A DNA stretch of 44,983 bases from Caryophanales bacterium (GTDB lineage Bacteria; Bacillota; Bacilli; Bacillales; Amphibacillaceae). The translations under genes and the position numbers were made by a program. Below, piece by piece: positions 36,780-44,969 of the stretch. The notes under the pieces are model-generated. The model worked only from the letters and a program-made list of their open reading frames with translations, was not told the origin of the DNA and ran no database searches. The number at the start of each line of letters is the position of its first letter. The stretch's first letter is position 1. Where the stretch lies: assembly GCA_026168805.1 (NCBI GenBank), contig JAPFDS010000005.1, positions 1 through 44,983 on the forward strand, given 5' to 3'.

Positions 36780-38189
36780 ATGGTAGTAGGAGATTTTCCA
36801 ATTGAAGTAGATACGTTAGTCGTTGGGGCAGGACCAGGTGGATATGTTGCAGCTATTCGAGCTGCACAACTTGGTCAAAAGGTAACAATTGTTGATAAAG
36901 GAAACCTTGGTGGAGTGTGCTTAAACGTAGGATGTATTCCTTCCAAAGCACTTATTGAAGCTGGTAATAAAGCTCAAGATGCTCAAGGGCATGAAGAAAT
37001 GGGAATTACAACAGAAAATGCTTCTGTTGACTTCTCAAAAGTACAAGAGTGGAAAGGTAAAGTTGTGAATCGACTTACTGGAGGCGTAGAATCACTCTTA
37101 AAAGGAAACAAAGTGGATATCGTTAAAGGTGAAGTGTACTTTGTAGACGATCATAACGTTCGTATTATGGACGAGAAAAATTCACAAACGTATACGTTTA
37201 AAAACTGTATCATTGCTACAGGATCAACACCTATTGAGATTCCTTCATTTAAATTTTCAGATCGAGTACTTGATTCTTCAGGCGCACTTGACCTGAAAGA
37301 AATCCCTGAAAAATTAGTTGTCATCGGTGGAGGATATATCGGTGTTGAGCTAGGCTCCGCATATGCAAACTTTGGTTCTGAAGTAACGATTGTTGAAGGC
37401 GGGAAAGATTTATTTAACGGCATGTTCGAACGCCAAATGACACAAGTTGTTAAGCGTCGCCTGAAAAACAAAGGTGTTAAAATCATTACAGACGCAATGG
37501 CTAAAGGTGTCGAAGAAGATGAAAATGGAGTCAAAGTAACGTATGAAGCAAAAGGGAAAGAAGAAGTTGTCGAGGCAGACTATGCACTTGTCACAGTTGG
37601 TCGTCGTCCAAACACTGCTGAAATTGGTTTAGAACAAGCAGGTATCGAACTAGACGATAAAGGACTTGTGAAAATCGATAATCAATGCCGAACATCTGTA
37701 GAAAACATCTACGCAATAGGTGATATTGTTAAAGGTCAACCACTTGCTCACAAAGCATCTTATGAAGGTAAGGTAGCAGCTGAAGCGATCAGTGGCGAGA
37801 AATCACAAATTGATTACTTAGCAATGCCAGCAGTTGTATTCAGTGATCCAGAAATTGCAACCGTTGGATATACAGATAAAGAAGCTGAAGAAGCAGGATA
37901 CGAAGCAAAAGTATCTAAATTTCCATTCGCAGCAAATGGTAGAGCATTATCACTCAATGATAGTGATGGTTTCTTAAAACTTGTTACACGTAAAGAAGAT
38001 GGACTTGTCATTGGTGCCCAAATTGTCGGACCAAGTGCAAGTGATATGATTGCAGAAATTGGTTTAGCTATCGAAGCAGGCATGACGGCTGAAGATATTT
38101 CTCTTACAGTTCACGCGCATCCAACGTTAGCTGAAATTACAATGGAAGCTGCAGATGTAGCCTTAGGAACGCCAATCCATACAATGTAA
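36780..38189 (+). CDS. pdhD: Dihydrolipoamide dehydrogenase (E3)
   Basis: 469 residues. FAD motif [11 protein letters not shown] (16-26), redox disulfide Cys47-Cys52 ([13 protein letters not shown]), NAD motif [13 protein letters not shown], second FAD motif YAIGDI, and the C-terminal VHAHPTLAE with the catalytic His. Reoxidises lipoyl groups and may also serve other 2-oxo-acid complexes. Its ribosome site (GGAGG) is in the pdhC end, with four bases between genes. A terminator follows. Confidence 0.98.
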   Translation: MVVGDFPIEVDTLVVGAGPGGYVAAIRAAQLGQKVTIVDKGNLGGVCLNVGCIPSKALIEAGNKAQDAQGHEEMGITTENASVDFSKVQEWKGKVVNRLTGGVESLLKGNKVDIVKGEVYFVDDHNVRIMDEKNSQTYTFKNCIIATGSTPIEIPSFKFSDRVLDSSGALDLKEIPEKLVVIGGGYIGVELGSAYANFGSEVTIVEGGKDLFNGMFERQMTQVVKRRLKNKGVKIITDAMAKGVEEDENGVKVTYEAKGKEEVVEADYALVTVGRRPNTAEIGLEQAGIELDDKGLVKIDNQCRTSVENIYAIGDIVKGQPLAHKASYEGKVAAEAISGEKSQIDYLAMPAVVFSDPEIATVGYTDKEAEEAGYEAKVSKFPFAANGRALSLNDSDGFLKLVTRKEDGLVIGAQIVGPSASDMIAEIGLAIEAGMTAEDISLTVHAHPTLAEITMEAADVALGTPIHTM

Positions 38190-38198
38190 TCCTGAAAA

Positions 38199-38238
38199 TA
38201 AAAGAGCTGTTCATTTTAATATGAACAGCTCTTTTTTT
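38199..38238 (+). terminator. Rho-independent terminator of the pdh operon
   Basis: AAAGAGCTGTTCAT pairs perfectly with ATGAACAGCTCTTT around six bases, followed by T8 in all. It starts about ten bases after pdhD. Confidence 0.88.
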
Positions 38239-38324
38239 AATTGACGACTATTTTAATCCGCGGTACACTAACATAAGCTTGTATACATAATAGATCAACA
38301 GGAATTGCATAGGGGGAAGATTCG

Positions 38325-39161
38325 ATGCGAAAAACACTCTATTTTAGTTTAATTCTTTTATTTGTCCTTAGTATAATTACAGCATGTGGATCAAATGAAG
38401 AGGATGCAGAAAATCATAAAGAATCTGATGAAGTAGAAAATGAAGTGGAAAATGAAGAAAGCGCAGAAGATGAAAACGAAGAAGATGATGAAGAAAAAGA
38501 TGAAGTAGTTGATGAAGAAGAGGTAGCAGAGCCACTATATACAATAAACGACATTTGGCAAATAGTCCCTATTGATGACGCGAATGCTGAAGTGGCACTT
38601 ATTACCATTGATGATGCACCTGATAAACATGCATTAGAAATGGCTCATACGCTAAAGGATCTTGATGCACCAGCTATTTTCTTTGTAAATGGCCATTTTC
38701 TTGAAACAGAAGAAGAAAAAGAAACGCTTAAAGAAATTCATGATTTAGGTTTTATGATCGGTAACCATACATATAGCCACGCTGACTTACAATCGATCAG
38801 TGAAGATGAACAATACGAAGAAATCGTTCAAGTGAATGACATGGTCGAGGAAGTTATTGGCGAGCGTCCTACATTTTTCCGTGCACCGTTCGGACAGAAT
38901 ACAGATTATAGTAAATCTTTAGCTCAGGAAGAGGGTATGGTCTTAATGAACTGGACCTATGGCTATGATTGGAATGCGGAATACCAGACGCAAGAATCTA
39001 TTACGGATATTATGCTCAATGCTCCTGAATTAAATGATGGAGCAAACTTATTGATGCATGATCGGGAATGGACAAATGCAGCTCTAGAAGATATCGTCAC
39101 TGGTTTACGGGACCAGGGATACGAACTTGTAGACCCGAAAACGATTGAAACGATTGAATAA
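38325..39161 (+). CDS. Lipoprotein polysaccharide deacetylase (NodB family)
   Basis: 278 residues. Lipobox ITAC with Cys21 and a linker of about 45 residues made mostly of Glu and Asp (about 25-70), so the enzyme sits on a flexible acidic tether outside the cell. NodB motifs: TIDDAPD (motif 1), GNHTYSHADL (motif 2, two His), RAPFGQN (motif 3), WNAEY and LLMHD (motif 5). Likely removes acetyl groups from cell-wall glycans. GGGGGAAG precedes the ATG. A structured repeat follows directly. Confidence 0.9.
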   Translation: MRKTLYFSLILLFVLSIITACGSNEEDAENHKESDEVENEVENEESAEDENEEDDEEKDEVVDEEEVAEPLYTINDIWQIVPIDDANAEVALITIDDAPDKHALEMAHTLKDLDAPAIFFVNGHFLETEEEKETLKEIHDLGFMIGNHTYSHADLQSISEDEQYEEIVQVNDMVEEVIGERPTFFRAPFGQNTDYSKSLAQEEGMVLMNWTYGYDWNAEYQTQESITDIMLNAPELNDGANLLMHDREWTNAALEDIVTGLRDQGYELVDPKTIETIE

Positions 39162-39165
39162 ATGT

Positions 39166-39619
39166 AAAGAGACTGGGACAAATCAAAGTTGTATCTACAA
39201 AAATACGAATAACACTCTAATTTAGCGTAGGAAATATACGTAGACAAGTGAAGAATGAACTGCAATTCTTCTTCCCCGCGGGTCGGCTTAGTACATCACG
39301 TCCTGTGATGCCGCCGACACTAGCACGTCCTATGCGTCGGAGCAGAGGCCTAGGCAAGACACTGCCCCGGCAAGGGGAGTCGTGAGTTGGCTCGCAAAGG
39401 CCGAATTTAGTCGACCTTCCTTAACACGAGGAGGCTTGCCAGCCGCCCGCAGGCTAAGAAAACACTTCGAAAGCGACCGAAGGGAAGCTTAAGAAGATGT
39501 TGCTATTGTACCCGGAGGCGTGAAAGCGAAGTATATTTCCGAAGTGGGTGATTCTACTCTTTAAATTAGAGTGTTCGTATTTGGGATAACTTTAATTCTT
39601 TTGTCCCGTCTCTTTTTTT
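39166..39619. repeat. Structured palindromic repeat element, copy A (454 bases)
   Basis: GC-rich, gene-free element between the deacetylase and nitronate monooxygenase-like genes. Outer ends AAAGAGACTGGGACAAA and TTTGTCCCGTCTCTTT pair like a giant terminator stem. Inner arms also pair: CACTCTAATTTA (39213-39224) with 39562-39573, and GGAAATATAC (39230-39239) with 39531-39540. Internal hairpins include GTCGGC/GCCGAC enclosing CATCAC/GTGATG (39282-39318) and CCCCGGCAAGGGG. A shorter copy is at 43148. It has no coding frame. Confidence 0.85.
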
Positions 39620-39672
39620 GTCACTTATCCTCAAAACATGCTATCGTTGTAGATAAAGGAAGGGGATGTACG

Positions 39673-40632
39673 ATGAACTTTGATACACGTGTTACGCAAT
39701 TATTTGGAATTAAATATCCGATTGTGCAAGGAGGCCTTGCGCATTTAGCATATGCAGATTTAGCTGCGGCTGTATCGAATGCAGGTTGTTTAGGTCAAAT
39801 TACAGCGATGAGTTTGTCTTCTCCAGAAGTGTTACGAAATGAAATTAAGAAAGTAAAATCACTTACAAATAAGCCTTTCGGTGTGAACTTTGCCATCGGA
39901 CAACAACGGAGACCTTATGAAGAAATGGTCCAAGTAGCTATAGAGGAAAAGGTGCCTGCCATATCTGTAACAGGAGGGAACCCAACAAGAGTGCTTGAAA
40001 TGGTGAGAAATACTGACATTCAAACACTCGTTCTTGTCGCTGCGGTTCGACAAGCTGAAAAAGCAGAAGAGCTCGGCGCTGATGCTGTAATGGTTGTTGG
40101 TCAGGAAGGTGGAGGGCATATTGGGAGAAGTGATCTAGGAACTTCTGTGCTCACCCCATATGTTGTTGATCGTGTATCCATACCAGTTTTATCATCAGGT
40201 GGAATTGTTGATGGAAGAGGATTGATGGCTAGCTTAGCTTATGGCGCAGAAGGCATTGAAATGGGGACTCGTTTTATAGCGACGAAAGAATGTATACATG
40301 CTCATGAGTCTTATAAACAAGCAATAATAGATGCAAAAGATGACTCAACAGTAGTCATTAAACGATCTATTGGTGCTCCTGCTCGAGCACTAAAGAACGA
40401 ATGGACAAATCATATCCTGGAAGTAGAAGAAGAGAATGAAGGATATGATTCCCTTGAACATTTAATTAGCGGAGAAGCGAATAAGCGATATATCCATGCA
40501 GGGAAAAAGGATGATGGTTTTGGCTGGGCTGGTCAAGGTGTCGCAAGAATCGAAGAAGTATTAAGTGTTGAGGATTGTGTAAAAAAAATCATTGATGAAG
40601 CACAACATATTCGGAGGAAATGGGGAAATTAA
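39673..40632 (+). CDS. Nitronate monooxygenase family FMN enzyme (2-nitropropane dioxygenase-like)
   Basis: 319 residues, TIM-barrel. YPIVQGGLAHLAYADLAAAVSNAG at the N-terminus (key residues IVQGG and AAAVSNAG), the His149 motif EGGGHIGR, SSGGIVDGRG and GTRFIATKE are typical of this family. The family also holds FabK enoyl-ACP reductase, which cannot be excluded by eye; nitronate oxidation is the default call. The start at 39673 is fixed by GGAAGGGG; the open frame extends upstream into repeat copy A. Single-gene transcript, possibly with a promoter in or near the repeat. Confidence 0.88.
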   Translation: MNFDTRVTQLFGIKYPIVQGGLAHLAYADLAAAVSNAGCLGQITAMSLSSPEVLRNEIKKVKSLTNKPFGVNFAIGQQRRPYEEMVQVAIEEKVPAISVTGGNPTRVLEMVRNTDIQTLVLVAAVRQAEKAEELGADAVMVVGQEGGGHIGRSDLGTSVLTPYVVDRVSIPVLSSGGIVDGRGLMASLAYGAEGIEMGTRFIATKECIHAHESYKQAIIDAKDDSTVVIKRSIGAPARALKNEWTNHILEVEEENEGYDSLEHLISGEANKRYIHAGKKDDGFGWAGQGVARIEEVLSVEDCVKKIIDEAQHIRRKWGN

Positions 40633-40750
40633 ATCTTTTACGAACGTATAAACAGAGCACGAAGTTAGTACAGTTACATATAAATAATTATATACGTTAT
40701 GTTCATTAGACTAAAAGCACAGCTCAAATGAATAGAAGGAGTGTCGATGA

Positions 40751-40960
40751 ATGAAATACGTGATGGAAGCTATTTGGCGTGAAGAAGCTAAAAAGCAACT
40801 ACCTGCTATTCGACTAGAAATTGACTACGAATTAGTTACACTACACGACGCTTTACAAGCTGATGACCGTATAAAGATTATTCGTACCAAAGAAAAACTC
40901 GAAAAACTTCGTATACAATTAGTACACATTGAACATGGAATCGTTACTCCAGTCACGTAA
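40751..40960 (+). CDS. Small helical protein upstream of yktC-like gene
   Basis: 69 residues, charged, predicted mostly helical (WREEAKKQLPAIRLEIDYELVTLH, then DDRIKIIRTKEKLEKLRIQLVHIEH; key residues are acidic and basic pairs). AAGGAG lies nine bases before the ATG. It precedes the inositol monophosphatase by 44 bases, the place held by ykzI in B. subtilis, so it may be a YkzI counterpart; I base that on position only. Function unknown. Confidence 0.75.
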   Translation: MKYVMEAIWREEAKKQLPAIRLEIDYELVTLHDALQADDRIKIIRTKEKLEKLRIQLVHIEHGIVTPVT

Positions 40961-41004
40961 AACAGGAATCAATAACAGAAATAATTGCTGTAATGGAGGA
41001 GCAT

Positions 41005-41805
41005 ATGAAAACTATTAAAGAACAATACTATATACAAGCGAAACAATGGATGATCGAAGCAGGCAAAATTATTCGGGAGCGGATGGATCAACCTCTTTTT
41101 ATAGAAACAAAATCAGGTCGCAATGATTTGGTTACAGAAATGGATAAAAATATAGAACAATTCTTTGCAGCGCGAATCGAGCAAACATATCCAAACCATC
41201 GGATGTTAGGTGAAGAAGGATTTGGTGATCACGTTACAGATTTACAAGGTACGGTTTGGATTATCGATCCTATTGATGGAACAATGAATTTTGTCCACCA
41301 ACAAAAGAACTTTGCTATATCTTTAGCCGTTTATGAAGAAGGTATTGGGTTAATAGGTTGCATATATGATGTAATGGCAGATGACTTTTACCATGCGATT
41401 CATGGGGAAGGAGCATATAAGAATGGTGTGCGCTTGCCACGATTAAATGAGCGTCTGACACTGGAAGGTACCATGCTCGCCTGCAATCACTTCTGGTTAT
41501 GCACGAATAAACTAGTATCCTATGCATCTATGGAAAAATTAGTACGATCAGTGAGGGGTGTTCGTACGTACGGTTCCGCTGCTTTAGAATTTGCTTTTGT
41601 AGCTGATGGAACATTAGATGCTTATATGTCTATGCGTTTAGCTCCTTGGGATATTGCAGCAGGTATGATTCTTGTACGTGAAGTAGGTGGAGTTACTACG
41701 ACCGTTTATGGAGAGAAAATAAATTTGTTAGATAATGGGCCAATATTAACGAGTAATGCAGGGGTTCATGGGGAAATTGTTGCTTATACAAAACATAAAA
41801 AATAA
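41005..41805 (+). CDS. yktC: Inositol monophosphatase family protein (YktC-like)
   Basis: 266 residues. Metal-binding motifs: GEEG with Glu70 and Glu71, WIIDPIDGTMNF (85-96) with Asp88 and Asp91, and APWDIAAG near the C-terminus with the third Asp. The family removes phosphate from inositol-1-phosphate or related sugar phosphates. The ATG at 41005 is chosen because GGAGG lies five bases upstream; an earlier ATG overlaps that site. Followed by a terminator. Confidence 0.93.
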   Translation: MKTIKEQYYIQAKQWMIEAGKIIRERMDQPLFIETKSGRNDLVTEMDKNIEQFFAARIEQTYPNHRMLGEEGFGDHVTDLQGTVWIIDPIDGTMNFVHQQKNFAISLAVYEEGIGLIGCIYDVMADDFYHAIHGEGAYKNGVRLPRLNERLTLEGTMLACNHFWLCTNKLVSYASMEKLVRSVRGVRTYGSAALEFAFVADGTLDAYMSMRLAPWDIAAGMILVREVGGVTTTVYGEKINLLDNGPILTSNAGVHGEIVAYTKHKK

Positions 41806-41838
41806 AACTCTTTTTATAAAAAAGAGTTTTATTTTTTA
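41797..41838. terminator. Bidirectional terminator between yktC and ylaF
   Basis: AAATAAAACTCTTTT and AAAAGAGTTTTATTT form an A/T-rich stem with T-runs on both strands between convergent genes. Confidence 0.75.
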
Positions 41839-41844
41839 TGTGTG

Positions 41845-42024
41845 TCAGTGGATGTTTCGTCGTTTTACTTTTATGCTAATCCCGTACCCCATGAAGGCAA
41901 AACCTAGCACTGCACATAAAATGATAAATAGTATACTTTCATAAGCAATTGCTATGCCAATCCCAGCAAACATGAGAACAACAATGATCGCAAGTAGCAA
42001 CATTGGAAAATCAATTGATTTCAT
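41845..42024 (-). CDS. ylaF: YlaF-like small membrane protein
   Basis: 59 residues with two membrane segments and a basic tail (KVKRRNIH). It fits YlaF by size, topology and position beside ylaH and ylaI. The ATG at 42024 follows GAGGTGAT by seven bases; the frame is open further upstream. In B. subtilis typA separates ylaF from ylaH, but typA is absent here. Function unknown. Confidence 0.78.
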   Translation of the reverse strand: MKSIDFPMLLLAIIVVLMFAGIGIAIAYESILFIILCAVLGFAFMGYGISIKVKRRNIH

Positions 42025-42152
42025 TACCATCACCTCAATCAACTATAGTATAACTTAAATTTGATCATCTTAAAAGCTATTATTACTAGCTTCACACTTA
42101 AAGATTTAGTATGATATAAGGTATAGTCGTATTTGAATGATGGGGGATATTT

Positions 42153-42446
42153 ATGACAAAAAGTTTCGCATATGATTTCTATGTAAATAACTTTAATATT
42201 GATTACACATTTATTGTGTTTTTCATAGTGATCTTTTTGCTTTCTGTATTAGCATATGAATTAGGATTTGCACGAAAACTACCTTTACTTAAATCAATTA
42301 TCGTATACATTCTTTTATTTATTGGTACATATATAACGACAACATTTGCTATTCTTCAAATGCCAATTATTGAAAGCTTAATTATTATTTCTCTTGTGTT
42401 AGGAATTTATCGGTTTAGAATGTATAGAGAACGTAAAAGTAACTAA
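42153..42446 (+). CDS. ylaH: YlaH-like membrane protein
   Basis: 97 residues with three membrane segments and a basic C-terminus. Shared marks with YlaH are YELGFARKLPLLKSIIVY (key residues ELGFARKLPLLK) and the third-segment YRFRMYRERK end. GGGGGA precedes the ATG. Divergent from ylaF and followed by a terminator shared with ylaI. Function unknown. Confidence 0.83.
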   Translation: MTKSFAYDFYVNNFNIDYTFIVFFIVIFLLSVLAYELGFARKLPLLKSIIVYILLFIGTYITTTFAILQMPIIESLIIISLVLGIYRFRMYRERKSN

Positions 42447-42447
42447 C

Positions 42448-42482
42448 AAAAAAACTTCGGTTTAATAGCCCGAAGTTTTTTT
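42448..42482. terminator. Bidirectional terminator between ylaH and ylaI
   Basis: AAAAAACTTCGG pairs with CCGAAGTTTTTT around a nine-base loop, with A and T runs on either side of the stem. Confidence 0.85.
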
Positions 42483-42483
42483 G

Positions 42484-42687
42484 TTATATTAATTCATCTT
42501 TTTGTACATCTTCATTATATAAATGAAATTTCCCTGTTGCATGACGTGCGTTTGTGTTTCTTCGAATACGTTCATCACACGTTTTACAAAGGAACATTTG
42601 AATCCAACGATTACGTAAACGCTTTGCTTGCAATGAATGAGGATTAAGTGTGTGGAATTCATCACATAGCACGCATTGAACTTTCAC
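42484..42687 (-). CDS. ylaI: YlaI-like zinc-ribbon protein
   Basis: 67 residues with two CxxC pairs (CVLC and CKTC), predicted to bind zinc. The IRRNTNARHATGKFHLY stretch (key residues NARHATGKF) matches the YlaI family (DUF2197). The start is a GTG at 42687, eight bases after GAGG, giving MKVQCVLC; another GTG nine bases upstream overlaps the ribosome site. Function unknown. Confidence 0.85.
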   Translation of the reverse strand: MKVQCVLCDEFHTLNPHSLQAKRLRNRWIQMFLCKTCDERIRRNTNARHATGKFHLYNEDVQKDELI

Positions 42688-42891
42688 ATAAACCACCTCA
42701 GTTAATGACCTATGAAGTTTACTATATCATACTGGAGCTATAGAAGGAAGAATTCAACACGGCTTTTTGTAACCTTTTTTTAATCGGTTTGTAATTGCAT
42801 GCACCATCTACTATATGAAATAATGCATAGTAACAAGCAATCGACAAATGCTAAGAAAGACATATGAGCATATTTACGAAAGGATGATTCA

Positions 42892-43140
42892 ATGAGAAAC
42901 AGATACATTTTATCGGCAATTGGTTTAAGTGCTGTCATTGGTTTTGTAGTTACAAAAATGTTCCAACGCAATTCGGGAAAGGGTCATACATTAATTGAAG
43001 ACGCAGGAATTCCAGATCAATTGGATCATCAAGACCCTGCACAATTAAGTAAAGCTGACATGGTTTCTGAAGGTTCGGTATATGGAGTACAATATTATAA
43101 TGAAGTCAAAGACGAAGCCACAGATGAAGTGAGTTCATAA
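42892..43140 (+). CDS. Unrecognised membrane-anchored protein
   Basis: 82 residues. One N-terminal membrane helix (about 5-24), then an acidic soluble tail with a motif-like stretch SKADMVSEGSVYGVQYYNE. AAAGGATG lies before the ATG. I do not recognise a named family. The single-anchor topology and its place among yla genes suggest an envelope role; no more can be said. Repeat copy B begins eight bases after the stop. Confidence 0.72.
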   Translation: MRNRYILSAIGLSAVIGFVVTKMFQRNSGKGHTLIEDAGIPDQLDHQDPAQLSKADMVSEGSVYGVQYYNEVKDEATDEVSS

Positions 43141-43147
43141 ATGATAT

Positions 43148-43477
43148 AAAAAGAGGCTGAGACAAATCAAAGTTGTATCTCCAAAAATACGAATAACACT
43201 CAAATATAGCGTAGGAAATATACGGAGACAAGTGAAGAATGAACTGCAATTCTTCTTCCCCTCGGGAGCAGAGGCATAGGCAAGACCCCGTGCCCCGGCA
43301 AGGGGTATGTCGACGTTGGCCGCAAAGGCCGGGTTTAGTCGACCTTCCTTAGCTTAAGGAGGCTTGCCAGCCGCCCGCAGGAAAGCGGAGTATATTTCCG
43401 AAGCGAGTAATTCCACTTGTTAAATTAGAATGTTCGTATATGAGTTAACTTTAAATCTTTTGTTCCAGCCTCTTTTT
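43148..43477. repeat. Structured palindromic repeat element, copy B (330 bases)
   Basis: Shorter relative of the element at 39166, in the same orientation. Outer ends AAAAAGAGGCTGAGACAAA and TTTTGTTCCAGCCTCTTTTT pair and could end transcription from both sides. GGAAATATAC (43214-43223) pairs with 43390-43399. Internal hairpins: CCCCGGCAAGGGG and GTCGAC around GGCCGCAAAGGCC. Compared with copy A it lacks a block of about 57 bases and another of about 70. It separates the 82-residue protein gene and ylaJ. Confidence 0.85.
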
Positions 43478-43490
43478 ATCATTAAACAAT

Positions 43491-44072
43491 TTATTCGTAT
43501 TTATCGCTATTGGATTGGTCTTCTTGTATATCATCAAGCTCTGAATCCTTATCATTTCGTATTTCTTCCTCGTTCTCATCTGTATGCGATTGATCTCTAG
43601 TAGGCATGACGGGCATGTATCTGCCTACAATTGCGGCTAATTCTTCAATAACACCTTCTAATGGAAGTCCTTCTTGTATTTTATTTCCCATTTGCTTAAA
43701 ACGTTCAATTAAATCTGCATCTGCAATCACAACTGCCGTTTTTCCATAAGGATCTTTATATAATGCTTCTGAAACAGAGTATTTCACCGTACCTACTCGA
43801 TCTCTCTCCAGTGTTTTATCCACGTCGATTGCAACAATTGCGTAAGGACCTGCTATAATTGCAGTTGCTTCATCGACATCAGACACTCGATTCGCTAATT
43901 GAGCAAGATGTTCAGCTATTTCCTGATTGCTAATGTCCTTCTTTGGAACTGGATGAGAGTCTTTTACTTGTTTAAATTGCTCATCGCTCTCTTCGTTTTG
44001 CTCGCTGTCTGTATTCATACAAGCAGTCAGAGAAATAAATATAACCGTTAACAATACAACAATCTTTTTCAT
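43491..44072 (-). CDS. ylaJ: YlaJ-like spore lipoprotein (YhcN/YlaJ family)
   Basis: 193 residues. Lipobox LTAC with Cys18, a charged linker, then the YhcN/YlaJ domain: QLANRVSDVDEATAIIAGPYAIVAID (key residues VDEATAIIAGPYAIVAID), SVSEALYKDPYG, VVIADADLI. The C-terminal 35 residues or so are acidic and low-complexity. Family members lie in the spore inner membrane and support germination; YlaJ is in the forespore regulon of B. subtilis. GAGGAGG precedes the ATG. A second family member heads the spoVA operon. Confidence 0.92.
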   Translation of the reverse strand: MKKIVVLLTVIFISLTACMNTDSEQNEESDEQFKQVKDSHPVPKKDISNQEIAEHLAQLANRVSDVDEATAIIAGPYAIVAIDVDKTLERDRVGTVKYSVSEALYKDPYGKTAVVIADADLIERFKQMGNKIQEGLPLEGVIEELAAIVGRYMPVMPTRDQSHTDENEEEIRNDKDSELDDIQEDQSNSDKYE

Positions 44073-44121
44073 ACATATACCTCCTCATGCAAACTGTTTT
44101 ATATATAGATTGCTTGTTAAA

Positions 44122-44179
44122 CAAAAAAATATGCAAAGAGTTGTTTTTTTATCATAGAAACAACAACTCTTCGCATATT
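44122..44179 (-). terminator. Terminator downstream of the 161-residue protein gene
   Basis: On the minus strand AATATGCGAAGAGTTGTT pairs with AACAACTCTTTGCATATT (one G-U in 18 pairs) around a 16-base loop, followed by T7. It ends the transcript of the gene at 44254-44739 before ylaJ. Confidence 0.8.
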
Positions 44180-44253
44180 CTTTCATATACTTCGTTTGTT
44201 AATATATTTTAAAATGTAAAGGTATAGCTGAAAACGTTAATGTTAACGGAAAT

Positions 44254-44739
44254 TTATTGAACAACTATTTTTTTGACACCGGTTATAGGAGAGTCTTTAT
44301 TAGAACCGTCTGCAAAATATACATGAACAGGTCCGTTTTCTTTAAGAGGTTTTCCTTCTATAGAGAAAAGTAAATAACTCGTTTCTAGGTTGTCTAATGA
44401 AACTTCTACTTGTCCGTCATCCGTCTCTAATAAAGCATGAGTAGCATCTTTCTTTACCTCTGCATGGGCAATGAAATGAGATAAAGACATAGCGTAAGAA
44501 TTTTTTAAAATTTGTTCACGTTCAAATCGATTGATACTTCTATTAACAGGTGGCTTCACTCTTTGCGATTTACGCTCATCCTCTGTCAAGTTCTCTTCAA
44601 TCTCTTGTTCTTCTGATTCGTATGTAGGATCAGGTTCAGTGAATAAGGTATTAAATAATACTTTTCGATCATCAAAAATCCAAACCGTCGGATCTAATGT
44701 AATTGGATACGTCACATTTCCAGTAATTGTAACAATCAT
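44254..44739 (-). CDS. Conserved protein of unknown function
   Basis: 161 residues, soluble and acidic. It begins MIVTITGNVTYPITLDPTVWIFDDRK, has a charged central section, and ends in a beta-rich part with GPVHVYFADGSNKDSPI near the C-terminus. I recall similar Bacillus proteins, some database-labelled peptidyl-prolyl isomerase, but I see no cyclophilin, FKBP or parvulin motif, so I leave it unassigned. GAGGTGAG precedes the ATG. It has its own terminator and lies upstream of ylaJ on the same strand. Confidence 0.75.
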   Translation of the reverse strand: MIVTITGNVTYPITLDPTVWIFDDRKVLFNTLFTEPDPTYESEEQEIEENLTEDERKSQRVKPPVNRSINRFEREQILKNSYAMSLSHFIAHAEVKKDATHALLETDDGQVEVSLDNLETSYLLFSIEGKPLKENGPVHVYFADGSNKDSPITGVKKIVVQ

Positions 44740-44936
44740 AATCTCACCTCATAAAAATTTGTCTGTTATAAACAATAGCAGAGAGTAGAATATATTTCAT
44801 TAAAAGTGTGTTATTTTTAAGGAAACAATAAACCAAATAAATACCTCAATTGTAAAGTCAAATGCATAATTATTTTATAAAATCCTGTAGATATACGGTT
44901 CATTATAAAAGTCAGTCTTATCAATGCTTTTAGGTG

Positions 44937-44969
44937 TTGGCCTGTGTGGAATTTTTATACACAGGCCAA
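44937..44969. repeat. Perfect 11-bp inverted repeat near the window end
   Basis: TTGGCCTGTGT and ACACAGGCCAA flank an 11-base A/T-rich loop. There is no long T-run after it on either strand. The 244 bases from 44740 to the end hold no gene that I can see; the hairpin may belong to the next gene's 3' end. Confidence 0.6.

Noticed and set aside
39166-39619. Repeat copy A considered as an insertion sequence
   Set aside because: No transposase or long frame, and no clear target-site duplication; at most a non-autonomous element.
39571-39672. N-terminal extension of the nitronate monooxygenase-like protein into the repeat
   Set aside because: The extension is hydrophobic and unlike the family; GGAAGGGG fixes the start at 39673.
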